Assembly: GCA_030604795.1 (NCBI GenBank)
Contig: JAUVVE010000013.1
Location: 1 to 10,851, forward strand
Direction: 5' to 3'
DNA: 10,851 nucleotides
DNA from: Dehalococcoidia bacterium
GTDB taxonomy: Bacteria; Chloroflexota; Dehalococcoidia; GIF9; UBA5629
This document shows, piece after piece, positions 1 to 7,118 of the stretch; within the stretch, counting starts at the first letter, position 1, and each line of letters opens with the position of its first letter. Below the pieces are notes generated by a model, which saw only the letters and a list, made by a program, of their open reading frames with translations, had not been told where the DNA came from and ran no database searches. Made by a program: the position numbers and the translations under genes.

Positions 1-1042
1 CTGGAATACGGTAAGGAGTTTCCTTGTTCGCCAAATAATTCATCAGGCGCAGTTAGGTTTACCTGACTTTGAAGCTGAAGACATGTGGCTGTGTGTAACC
101 TGTAAGGCTTGTGTTGACCGATGCCCCCGGAGTGTAGAAATAATAGATGTCTGGCGAGCTTTGCGAAAAGTTATTGTGGAAGTGGGTGTTGGCAAAGTAC
201 CGGACTCACTCCGCCTTGTGGTCAAAAGCATCTCCGCTGTGGGTAATCCACAGGGGGAGGAACGAGAGAAACGGACAGATTGGGCAAAAGACCTTGACCT
301 AAAGACCTACGCCAAAGGAACTGAGGTATTGTACTTTCCCTGCTGCGTTCCGGCGTACGACGCACAGTTCCAAAGGGTTGCCCTAGCCACAGCAAATATT
401 TTGAGAAAAGCCAATGTGGATTTCGGTATCTTGGGCGCTGAGCAATCCTGCTGTGGTGAAAGCGTTCGTAAAGCAGGTAATGAGGGCTTGTTCCAAAGTC
501 TAGCCCAAAACAACATTAGCCTTTTCACTCAAGCTGGCGTTAGGAAGATTATTGTCACCTCTCCCCATTGCTATCACACCTTTGAGAAGGAGTACCCTGA
601 GTTGGGAGGTAATTTTGAAGTAGTTCACTTTTCTCAATATCTAGCCGAACTGATTAAAGAGGGGGATTTGAAACTCACCAAGGAATTGAACAAAAAGGTT
701 GCTTATCATGATTCCTGTTATTTGGGCCGTCATAATGGGATCTATGATGAACCGCGACAGGTCTTGAAGAACATCCCCGGGTTAGAACTGGTTGAGATGT
801 ACAATTCCCGCGAGAACAGCTTGTGTTGCGGTGGCGGAGGAGGAAGAATCTGGGCGGAAACCAAGAAAGAACAGAGGTTTTCTGACATCAGGATAGAGGA
901 GGCGCTTGAGGCCGGAGCCAGCATATTGGCCGCTGCCTGTCCTTATTGTATGGTCAACTTCGAGGATAGCGTGCTGACGATGGACAAGGGCGATGTCATC
1001 GAAATAAGGGACATTGCCGAACTGGTTGAACAAGCGATTTAG
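1..1042 (+). CDS. HdrC-HdrB fusion (HdrD-like) CCG-domain iron-sulfur protein, 5'-truncated
   Basis: This is the presumed terminal-acceptor subunit of a cytosolic heterodisulfide-reductase-type complex. The frame is open from base 2, so the gene starts outside the window and the internal ATG at 83 is not the start. About 346 residues are visible. The first codons (W-N-x-V-R) match the stretch that in HdrD-like proteins directly follows the first ferredoxin motif, so that cluster was probably just cut off. The second [4Fe-4S] motif, CVTCKACVDRCP, starts at base 92. Two CCG domains follow. CCG1 has CC at 341-346, CCG at 449-457 and SPHC at 560-571. CCG2 has Cys at 716, CCGGGGG from 824 and CPYC from 938, and is complete. 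CCG domains bind the non-cubane [4Fe-4S] clusters of HdrB. No membrane segment is visible. HdrA follows after 18 bases. FadF-, LutA- and GlpC-type proteins share CCG domains, but the HdrA/Mvh neighbours favour an Hdr role. Confidence 0.88.
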   Translation, partial: WNTVRSFLVRQIIHQAQLGLPDFEAEDMWLCVTCKACVDRCPRSVEIIDVWRALRKVIVEVGVGKVPDSLRLVVKSISAVGNPQGEEREKRTDWAKDLDLKTYAKGTEVLYFPCCVPAYDAQFQRVALATANILRKANVDFGILGAEQSCCGESVRKAGNEGLFQSLAQNNISLFTQAGVRKIIVTSPHCYHTFEKEYPELGGNFEVVHFSQYLAELIKEGDLKLTKELNKKVAYHDSCYLGRHNGIYDEPRQVLKNIPGLELVEMYNSRENSLCCGGGGGRIWAETKKEQRFSDIRIEEALEAGASILAAACPYCMVNFEDSVLTMDKGDVIEIRDIAELVEQAI

Positions 1043-1060
1043 ACTCAAGGAGGTTTCAGA

Positions 1061-3028
1061 ATGAAGGATGACGTCAGAATTGGCGTGTATATCTGCCATT
1101 GCGGGAGCAACATCGCCGGCACGGTGGATACTAAGGAGGTGGCTAAGTTCGCCCAAGGATTGCCTTCGGTGGTAATTGCTAAGGATTATATGTACATGTG
1201 CTCAGACCCGGGGCAAAATATGATTAAGGAAGATATTGAGCAGCTGGGGCTTAACCGGGTCGTGGTTGCCTCGTGTTCACCGATGCTGCATGAACACACC
1301 TTCCGGCAGGCTTGTCAAGATGCTGGACTGAACCCCTATCTCTTTGAGATGGCAAATATTCGCGAGCATTGCTCTTGGGTTACCGAAGACCCAAAGTCAG
1401 CTACCGAAAAGGCTAAGGCATTAGTGAGTGCCGCCGTGAGGCGAATATACTACCAAGAGCCACTAGAGGTCAGGGAAGTTCCGGTCACCGCCAGTGTCCT
1501 GGTTGTGGGTGGAGGCATTGCTGGCATTCAGGCGGCTCTGGAGATAGCAAATGCCGGACACAAGGTCTACCTTGTGGAGAGAGAACCCAGTATTGGTGGG
1601 CATATGGCACAGTTCGACAAGACCTTCCCTACGTTGGACTGTGCCAGTTGTATCTTTACGCCCCTTCTGAGCGCAGTGGGGCAGCACCCCAATATCGACC
1701 TAATGACCTATAGCGATGTAGAGGAGGTCTCCGGCTATATCGGCAATTTCAAGGCTAAAATCAGAAAGAGGGCAAGGTATGTCGATGAAGATAAGTGTAA
1801 TGGTTGTCTCGTATGTGTGGAGAAGTGCCCGTGGAAAGCGGTTAGCGAGTTTGATGAGGGCTTGGCCCAGCGCAAGGCCATTTACACCCCATTCGCCCAA
1901 GCTGTGCCCAGTGTGCCGGTGATAGACACCGAGCATTGTGTCTATTTCTCAAAAGGCACCTGCCGGGCTTGTGAGAGGTTCTGTGATCCAAAGGCTATCG
2001 ATTTTGAGCAGCAAGATAAAGAAGTAGAAGTAGAAGTTGGGGCAGTTATTGTGGCTACCGGCTACGATGCCTTCGACCCGTCGGTTATCACTAGTTATGG
2101 TTACGGGCACTATGATAATGTCATTACTGCCCTCCAGTTTGAGCGGATGTGTAATGCATCTGGTCCCACCGACGGTAAAATCGTGCTCAGGGATGGCTCA
2201 GAACCTAAGAACATAGCCATTATTCACTGTGTAGGCAGTCGTGACAAGAACTATCATGAGTATTGCTCTCGGGTGTGTTGCATGTATTCTCTCAAGTATT
2301 CTCACCTGATAAAAGAAAAGATTGAGGATGCTGAAGTCTACCAGTTTTATATTGACATGCGCTGCTTTGGTAAGGGATATGAGGAATTCTATGAGCGTGT
2401 CTCCGACGAAGGCGTTAAGTTCATACGAGGCAAGGTGGGTGAAGTCACCAACCGCACCATAACTGAAGAGGAACGAGGGAAACTGGTGGTCGTAGCTGAG
2501 GACTCCTTGATGAGTGCCATGATAAGGGTGCCGGCAGATATGGTTATTCTCAGTACGGCGCTGGAGGCTCGTTCGGATGCCGAAGCTGTTGCCCGACTAT
2601 TCAATATTAGCCGCAGCGCCGATGGCTTCTTCTTGGAGAGGCACCCCAAGCTGGATCCAGTGGCTACTACGACTGACGGAACATTTGTAGTTGGCTGCGC
2701 GCAGGGGCCCAAGGATATACCAGATGCTGTGGCTCAAGCTTCAGCGGCCGCAGCTCGGGTCCTAGCTATGATTAGTAAAGGCAGCGTTGAGATTGAAGCT
2801 GCTACCGCTGTCATTGATGAGGAGCTTTGCTCTGGCTGCAAGATCTGTAACCTTCTTTGCCCCTACAGCGCTATCTCCTTCGATGAGGAGAAGAGTGTCT
2901 CGCGAATCAATGAAGCCCTGTGTAAGGGCTGTGGTGTCTGTGTGGCAGCTTGCCCCAGTTCTGCTATCGCTGGCAAGCACTTTACGACTGAGCAAATTAT
3001 GGCTGAGATTGAGGGGGTGTTAGTATGA
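1061..3028 (+). CDS. hdrA: Heterodisulfide reductase subunit A (FAD, multiple [4Fe-4S]), electron-bifurcating core
   Basis: This 655-residue protein has the full HdrA layout and near-normal HdrA length. The N-terminal domain (about 1-140) carries conserved cysteines (C12, C14, C47, C72). A Rossmann FAD-binding site begins at about residue 146, with the GGGIAG motif at 150-155, followed by the HdrA signature around LDCASC. A ferredoxin motif lies at C246/C249/C252/C256 and a cysteine-rich stretch (GTCRACERFC) is inserted near residue 300. Two C-terminal [4Fe-4S] motifs lie at C590-C600 and C621-C631. All cysteines are ordinary codons; there is no in-frame UGA. By homology the FAD splits electrons from MvhD between ferredoxin and the HdrCB subunit. 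The start is supported by AAGGAGG at 1047-1053. The stop codon overlaps the mvhD start. HdrA-like subunits also occur with formate dehydrogenase or Flx partners, but here the downstream hydrogenase genes name the donor. Confidence 0.95.
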   Translation: MKDDVRIGVYICHCGSNIAGTVDTKEVAKFAQGLPSVVIAKDYMYMCSDPGQNMIKEDIEQLGLNRVVVASCSPMLHEHTFRQACQDAGLNPYLFEMANIREHCSWVTEDPKSATEKAKALVSAAVRRIYYQEPLEVREVPVTASVLVVGGGIAGIQAALEIANAGHKVYLVEREPSIGGHMAQFDKTFPTLDCASCIFTPLLSAVGQHPNIDLMTYSDVEEVSGYIGNFKAKIRKRARYVDEDKCNGCLVCVEKCPWKAVSEFDEGLAQRKAIYTPFAQAVPSVPVIDTEHCVYFSKGTCRACERFCDPKAIDFEQQDKEVEVEVGAVIVATGYDAFDPSVITSYGYGHYDNVITALQFERMCNASGPTDGKIVLRDGSEPKNIAIIHCVGSRDKNYHEYCSRVCCMYSLKYSHLIKEKIEDAEVYQFYIDMRCFGKGYEEFYERVSDEGVKFIRGKVGEVTNRTITEEERGKLVVVAEDSLMSAMIRVPADMVILSTALEARSDAEAVARLFNISRSADGFFLERHPKLDPVATTTDGTFVVGCAQGPKDIPDAVAQASAAAARVLAMISKGSVEIEAATAVIDEELCSGCKICNLLCPYSAISFDEEKSVSRINEALCKGCGVCVAACPSSAIAGKHFTTEQIMAEIEGVLV

Positions 3029-3450
3029 GCTTTGAACCAAAGATCGTTGCCTTTTTGTGCAACTGGTGTTCCTACCGTGGTGCTGACCTGGCCGGGACTT
3101 CAAGGATGAAGTGTGCCCCCAATGTTAGACCGATAAGGGTTATGTGTAGCGGCCGAGTGGAACCTGATTTCATCCTGAAGGCGTTTGAAGCTGGTGCCGA
3201 TGGCATATTAGTTCTCGGTTGCCATCCCGGGGACTGTCACTATGCTGAGGGAAATCATGCCGCAGCCAGGCGTATACCATTACTGAAAAAGATGCTGGCG
3301 CAACTAGGGGTTGAAGACGAGCGCGTCCGCCTCGACTGGGTATCAGCATCCGAAGGCCACCGTTTTGTGTCGATAATAGACGACATGACCGAGAAGGTTA
3401 GAGCTCTAGGCCCCTTCAGCAAGAACTCTGGGGAGGAAAAACATGGCTAA
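3025..3450 (+). CDS. mvhD: MvhD-type [2Fe-2S] subunit linking hydrogenase to HdrA
   Basis: This 141-residue protein belongs to the MvhD/FrhD (FlpD) delta-subunit family, which carries a [2Fe-2S] centre and docks the hydrogenase to HdrA. Conserved cysteines are visible at C12 and C15 (CNWC), C30, C41 (MCSGR) and C66/C71 (GCHPGDC). Its length is normal for the stand-alone form; in some organisms this domain is fused to HdrA. The start ATG overlaps the hdrA stop in an ATGA at 3025-3028, with a GAGGGGG ribosome binding site at 3011-3017, so it is probably translationally coupled to hdrA. The gene overlaps mvhG by 8 bases. Its position between hdrA and the hydrogenase genes fits its role as the electron conduit. 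Confidence 0.93.
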   Translation: MSFEPKIVAFLCNWCSYRGADLAGTSRMKCAPNVRPIRVMCSGRVEPDFILKAFEAGADGILVLGCHPGDCHYAEGNHAAARRIPLLKKMLAQLGVEDERVRLDWVSASEGHRFVSIIDDMTEKVRALGPFSKNSGEEKHG

Positions 3451-4396
3451 ACTCAATTTGGCGATTTACTGGTCGGCCAGTTGCGGTGGCTGTGATGTGG
3501 CTATTCTGGATATTAACGAGAAGATTCTCCAGGTGGCTGAAATTGCTGATATTGTGTTCTGGCCCATAGCCCTTGACTTCAAACGACACCATGTCGAGGC
3601 GATGGAAGACAAGTCTATTGATGTTTGTTTGTTCAACGGAGCGGTCAGGACTTCAGAGCAGGAGGAGATGGCTGAGTTGCTCCGCGCCAAATCCAAGGCA
3701 ATGGTTGCTTTTGGCTCCTGCGCCCATCTTGGCGGAATACCAGGGCTGTCCAACTTCACTAACCGTGCCGAGACCTTCGAGCGGGCTTTTGTTGAGGCAG
3801 AGAGCTGTGACAATCCCGACAAGACACTGCCTCAGAATATGACCAACGTCGCTGAAGGCGAGTTAGAGCAACCCGAATTCTATGATACTGTAAAAGCTTT
3901 GAATCAGGTGGTTGATGTTGAGTATTATATCCCGGGTTGTCCTCCCACCGTCCCTATCATCTCCCAAGTTGTCGACGCCTTGGCTGCTGGGAAACTACCA
4001 CCAGTGGGGACGGTGTTTGGTTCAGACAAGGCGCTATGTGATGAGTGCCCCAGGACGAAGGAAGAGAAGAAGATCACCAAGATTTATCGTCCCCATGAGA
4101 TTATCCCTGACCCTGAAAAATGCTTTCTGGAACAAGGGATGATATGTACGGGGCCGGCGACACGCGGAGGCTGTGAAGCTCGATGCATTGCCGCTAATAT
4201 GCCATGCCGCGGTTGCTTCGGGCCGCCGCCTGGAGTTACTGACCAGGGAACTCACATGCTCAGTGCCTTAGCCTCCATTCTTGATGTCACGGAGGATGAA
4301 GATATTGCCCGAATGATTGATGAGATAGTTGACCCAGCAGGCACTTTTTATCGGTTCAGTCTGCCCACCGCAATGATGAACCGAAGGCGAATGTAA
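3443..4396 (+). CDS. mvhG: F420-non-reducing NiFe hydrogenase small subunit (group 3c)
   Basis: This 317-residue iron-sulfur subunit carries electrons from the NiFe site to MvhD. The proximal-cluster ligands are visible: CGGC at C14/C17, GSC at C93 and PGCPP at C166. The C-terminal part has many cysteines (C199, C202, C227, C235, C244, C248, C255, C258), enough for two further clusters, as in the MvhG/FrhG family. There is no twin-arginine signal peptide and no C-terminal membrane anchor, so the enzyme is cytosolic. GGGAGG at 3431-3436 supports the start, which lies inside the end of mvhD. The large subunit follows after 16 bases. Group 3c (Mvh) rather than 3a (Frh) is chosen because HdrA and MvhD are adjacent and no F420-binding FrhB subunit is present. 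Confidence 0.94.
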   Translation: MAKLNLAIYWSASCGGCDVAILDINEKILQVAEIADIVFWPIALDFKRHHVEAMEDKSIDVCLFNGAVRTSEQEEMAELLRAKSKAMVAFGSCAHLGGIPGLSNFTNRAETFERAFVEAESCDNPDKTLPQNMTNVAEGELEQPEFYDTVKALNQVVDVEYYIPGCPPTVPIISQVVDALAAGKLPPVGTVFGSDKALCDECPRTKEEKKITKIYRPHEIIPDPEKCFLEQGMICTGPATRGGCEARCIAANMPCRGCFGPPPGVTDQGTHMLSALASILDVTEDEDIARMIDEIVDPAGTFYRFSLPTAMMNRRRM

Positions 4397-4412
4397 TCTA
4401 GGAGAAAGCACT

Positions 4413-5882
4413 ATGAAGCGAATTGTCATCGACCCGTTTACTCGCCTCGAAGGTCATGGAAGAATAGACATCTTTCTTGATGATGACGGCAATGTGAAGA
4501 ACGCCTATCTTCGAGTGCCAGAACTCCGTGGCTTCGAGAAGTTCTGTGAAGGGAGACCGGTAGAGGAGCTCCCTCGCATTACTCCCAGAATCTGCGGTGT
4601 TTGTCCTGGAGCCCATCACATGGCATCAACCAAAGCTGTTGATGCTGTGTACCATGTCGATCCACCGCCCGTAGCCAAGAAGATAAGGGAATTGTTTTAT
4701 GCGGCTCACATGTGCCACTCCCACATCGCTCACTTCTACGCCCTAGCGGCTCCTGATTTTGTCCTCGGCCCCACGGCTGACCCTGCGGAAAGAAACATAT
4801 TGGGTCTTATTGCCAAAGTCGGACTGGAAACAGGAACAGAGGTCCTCAAGCATCGGGCTTATGCCCAGGACATCCAGGCGGTTATCGGCGGTAAGGCAAC
4901 TCATGCCGTATGTGGCTTGCCCGGTGGCGTCAGCAAGGCAATTACTGAAGATGAGCGCCGTGATTTTGAGGAAAAATCCAAGTCCATGGTCGAATTCGGC
5001 AAGCTATCATTGAAGATTTTTGACGATGTTGTTCTCAAGAATAAGGAGTATGTTGACCTTATCCTAAGCGATATGTATACCATGAAGAGTTACTATATGG
5101 GCTTGGTCGACGCCAACAACAAAGTGAACTTTTATGAGGGCGATGTGCGGGTTGTGGACCCCGATGGGAAGGAATTCGTCACGTTTAAGCCAGCTGACTA
5201 CCTCGATCATGTGGCTGAGCATGTTGAGACGTGGACTTATCTTAAGTTCCCTTTCTTGAAGAAGGTTGGCTGGAAGGGCCTAGTGGAGGGCAAAGACAGC
5301 GGTGTCTATCGGGTGGCACCCTTAGCTCGGCTTAACGCTGCCGATGGCATGGCAACGCCATTGGCTCAGGCTGAGTATGAAAGAATGTATCAGACTCTAG
5401 GTGGCAAGCCAGTTCACCATACTCTGGCTATGCACTGGGCGCGGTTGATTGAGCTTCAATATGCCGCCGAAGAAATGCTCAGGCTGTGCCAGGACCCGGA
5501 AATAACTGACCCCAACGTTCGGACTATCCCAACGGCGACTCCAGATGAAGGGGTCGGCGTAATAGAGGCACCTAGAGGTACTTTGTTCCATCATTATCAG
5601 ACCGATGAGCATGGCATGACCAAGAAGGTGAACTTGATTGTGGCCACTGGCAATAACAACGCTGCCATGTGCATGTCTATTAAGAAGGTTGCCCAGGCCT
5701 TAATTCAAAAGAGCAAGGAAGCTACCGAGGGCATCCTTAACATGATTGAGATGGCCTACCGAGCCTATGATCCGTGCATCGCTTGTGCCACCCATTCTCT
5801 CCCTGGGCAATTACCTCTAGAAGTGGTCATCTATGACAGCGGGGGCGATGAGATCAGAAGGCTAAGCCAGCATCTATCCTAG
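4413..5882 (+). CDS. mvhA: F420-non-reducing NiFe hydrogenase large (catalytic) subunit
   Basis: This 489-residue subunit holds the NiFe(CN)2CO active site and splits H2. The N-terminus carries the family motif RLEGHGRI (11-18). The L1 nickel motif RICGVCPGAHH gives ligands C61 and C64. The C-terminal L2 motif DPCIACATH (453-461) gives C455 and C458. A 28-residue tail follows H461; in this family such a tail is cut off by a dedicated endopeptidase after nickel insertion. Both ligand pairs are intact and all are cysteine, not selenocysteine, so the enzyme should be catalytically competent. An AGGAGAAAG ribosome binding site sits at 4400-4408. It is the last gene of the tightly packed set, followed by a hairpin and then by the maturation protease gene. 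Confidence 0.95.
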   Translation: MKRIVIDPFTRLEGHGRIDIFLDDDGNVKNAYLRVPELRGFEKFCEGRPVEELPRITPRICGVCPGAHHMASTKAVDAVYHVDPPPVAKKIRELFYAAHMCHSHIAHFYALAAPDFVLGPTADPAERNILGLIAKVGLETGTEVLKHRAYAQDIQAVIGGKATHAVCGLPGGVSKAITEDERRDFEEKSKSMVEFGKLSLKIFDDVVLKNKEYVDLILSDMYTMKSYYMGLVDANNKVNFYEGDVRVVDPDGKEFVTFKPADYLDHVAEHVETWTYLKFPFLKKVGWKGLVEGKDSGVYRVAPLARLNAADGMATPLAQAEYERMYQTLGGKPVHHTLAMHWARLIELQYAAEEMLRLCQDPEITDPNVRTIPTATPDEGVGVIEAPRGTLFHHYQTDEHGMTKKVNLIVATGNNNAAMCMSIKKVAQALIQKSKEATEGILNMIEMAYRAYDPCIACATHSLPGQLPLEVVIYDSGGDEIRRLSQHLS

Positions 5883-5918
5883 CCGGTCTGTCCTAGAAGG
5901 CGCTTGTCAAGAGAATCT

Positions 5919-5951
5919 AAGCAGACTGGCTTCGTTTCAGCCAGTCTACTT
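5919..5951 (+). terminator. Hairpin after mvhA, possible terminator or 3'-end processing stem
   Basis: A perfect 9-bp inverted repeat (AGACTGGCT at 5923-5931, AGCCAGTCT at 5939-5947) encloses a 7-base loop. Beyond one C-A mismatch the stem continues for three more pairs. It is followed by a pyrimidine-rich run (TCTTCTCTCTCCCC) rather than a pure T tract, so it is an imperfect intrinsic terminator. It could instead attenuate transcription into the protease gene or stabilise the mvhA 3' end. Confidence 0.5.
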
Positions 5952-6026
5952 CTTCTCTCTCCCCGCAGCTTGCCAAGTTGGCCAGGCTATTGCAATCTCT
6001 AATTAGCTAACAATAATTGGTGATCA

Positions 6027-6497
6027 ATGAAGACCCTGATTCTAGGACTGGGCAACCCTATTCTAGGTGACGATGGTATCGGCCTCCGGGTAACCGAGTC
6101 GCTTGAAGCTGAGTTATCTGGCCAGGATATCACCATCTCGGAGAGCAATGCTTCCGGACTAGGCTTGCTAGATCTACTCGTAGGCTATGACAGAGCTATT
6201 ATCATCGACGCTATTCAGACTAAGGATAGTAACATCGGCGCAGTATACCGCCTTGGAGTTGACGATTTGAATGTCACAAGACACGCGACCTCACCTCACG
6301 ATGTAAACTTAGCCACCGCGTTGGAGTTGGGCAAAATGCTGAATCTAGCTCTGCCACAGCAAATCAGCATCATTGCCATTGAGATCCCCCCCGTTTGCAC
6401 TTTTACTGAGGAATGCAGCCCCGATGTCGAGAAAGCTATCCCTTTAGCCGTCGATATGGCGCTCGCCATCCTCAACGAGAGACAAGAAAGACGGTGA
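6027..6497 (+). CDS. Hydrogenase maturation endopeptidase (HyaD/HybD/HycI family)
   Basis: This 156-residue protein is of normal family length. It opens with the family signature GLGNPILGDDGIG (7-19). The three residues expected to bind the nickel of the immature large subunit are present: D16 in the signature, D61 in IIIDAI and H91 in SPHDVN. This family cleaves the C-terminal tail of NiFe-hydrogenase large subunits once nickel is in place. MvhA, whose tail is intact, lies 144 bases upstream and is the obvious substrate. The start has only a weak ribosome binding site (GGTGA at 6019-6023). With the hairpin in the gap, this suggests lower or separately controlled expression than the structural genes. 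No hyp genes for metal-centre assembly are in the window, so they must lie elsewhere. Confidence 0.92.
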   Translation: MKTLILGLGNPILGDDGIGLRVTESLEAELSGQDITISESNASGLGLLDLLVGYDRAIIIDAIQTKDSNIGAVYRLGVDDLNVTRHATSPHDVNLATALELGKMLNLALPQQISIIAIEIPPVCTFTEECSPDVEKAIPLAVDMALAILNERQERR

Positions 6498-6609
6498 GGG
6501 GGATAGAAGACAGCCAGCCCCACAGGTATCGTTCAGGTACCCTCACTAAATGTCCCCATGTTCCTCCCTCTTTGGTCGAGCCTTGCAGGGAATCGACTCG
6601 GCTGAAAGA
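6498..6609. other. Convergent intergenic gap between the two operons
   Basis: The + strand protease gene and the - strand B-box gene end toward each other across 112 bases. I see only weak symmetry: GTGAGGG (6494-6500) against CCCTCAC (6540-6546) with a 39-base loop, and GTCGA (6575-6579) against TCGAC (6593-6597). Neither is followed by a T tract on either strand, so no intrinsic terminator is called. Confidence 0.5.
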
Positions 6610-7089
6610 CTAGCGCAGCCGAATCACCGCCATAAAGATGGTCACAGCCAGAACGAGCAAGCCCCAGAGATTGAGCCCAACCGAGGTGAAAAACACGTTA
6701 GGGATGGCAAAACACAGGGCAGCGCTGAGACCGCTGACAATTGCCAGGCCGGTGCCACGCTTGCGGTTTACCGCAAGGCTGACGACTTCACCGATAGCGT
6801 AGCCTGCACCGGCAGCTATGAAAAAGCGAAAAAAGAACATGAACGGCAAGGGGATTAGATATATGCCCAACCACACAAACCCGCAAGCAAGAGCAATTCC
6901 TACGCCGGCCCCTATGGCCCTGAGGTAATATGGTGTTGAAACCTGATAAGTCGGCAGAGACTTCAACTTAGCACATTCTGCGCAACGCACTCCCACAGGG
7001 GTTTGAATCAAGCATTTAGGACAGATGGGCTTGCCGCATTTCCCGCAAGCAAGGTTCGTTACTACATCCGGATGCTTAGCACACTGCAC
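6610..7089 (-). CDS. B-box zinc-finger protein with four predicted transmembrane segments
   Basis: This 159-residue protein has two parts. Residues 1-40 form a B-box-like zinc-binding module with eight candidate ligands: C3, H6, C15, C18, C23, C26, C36 and C39, with the typical PICPKC and TPVGVRC strings. Residues about 54-159 form four hydrophobic stretches (about 54-80, 81-106, 112-134, 139-159), so it is an integral membrane protein with the zinc module probably facing the cytoplasm. The same N-terminal module is often fused to rhomboid proteases, but no GxSG serine motif is present here, so it is not a rhomboid. The start is GTG, with GGAGGG 14 bases upstream (complement of 7104-7109), rather far. 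It lies 29 bases after the PHP gene and likely ends that operon. The function is unknown. Confidence 0.75.
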   Translation of the reverse strand: MQCAKHPDVVTNLACGKCGKPICPKCLIQTPVGVRCAECAKLKSLPTYQVSTPYYLRAIGAGVGIALACGFVWLGIYLIPLPFMFFFRFFIAAGAGYAIGEVVSLAVNRKRGTGLAIVSGLSAALCFAIPNVFFTSVGLNLWGLLVLAVTIFMAVIRLR

Positions 7090-7118
7090 GGCTTTCGGTC
7101 CAACCCTCCAACTTGAGA

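Noticed and set aside
83..85. ATG at 83 as the start of the HdrCB gene
   Set aside because: The frame is open upstream to base 2 and the upstream residues match the conserved segment between the two ferredoxin motifs, so the gene is truncated by the window.
782..1156. 124-residue minus-strand ORF
   Set aside because: It lies opposite the end of the HdrCB gene and the start of hdrA, spans their junction and shows no recognisable domain.
2021..2038. Triple GAAGTA-like hexamer repeat
   Set aside because: It encodes the EVEVEV strand before the GAVIVATGY motif of HdrA, where such residues are normal; three copies in coding sequence are not evidence of a special element.
5990..6017. Possible promoter TTGCAA-16-AATAAT before the protease
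   Set aside because: It would start transcription only about three bases before the ATG and exclude the weak ribosome binding site; both boxes are imperfect.
6575..6597. GTCGA/TCGAC inverted repeat as a terminator
   Set aside because: The stem is only five pairs with a 13-base loop and neither strand has a following T tract.
6550..6858. 102-residue plus-strand ORF
   Set aside because: It overlaps the B-box gene on the other strand, is hydrophilic and repetitive in composition, and has no ribosome binding site or family signature.
6610..7089. Rhomboid protease call for the B-box gene
   Set aside because: The zinc module resembles that of rhomboid fusions, but the membrane part has no GxSG serine and is too short for a six-helix rhomboid core.
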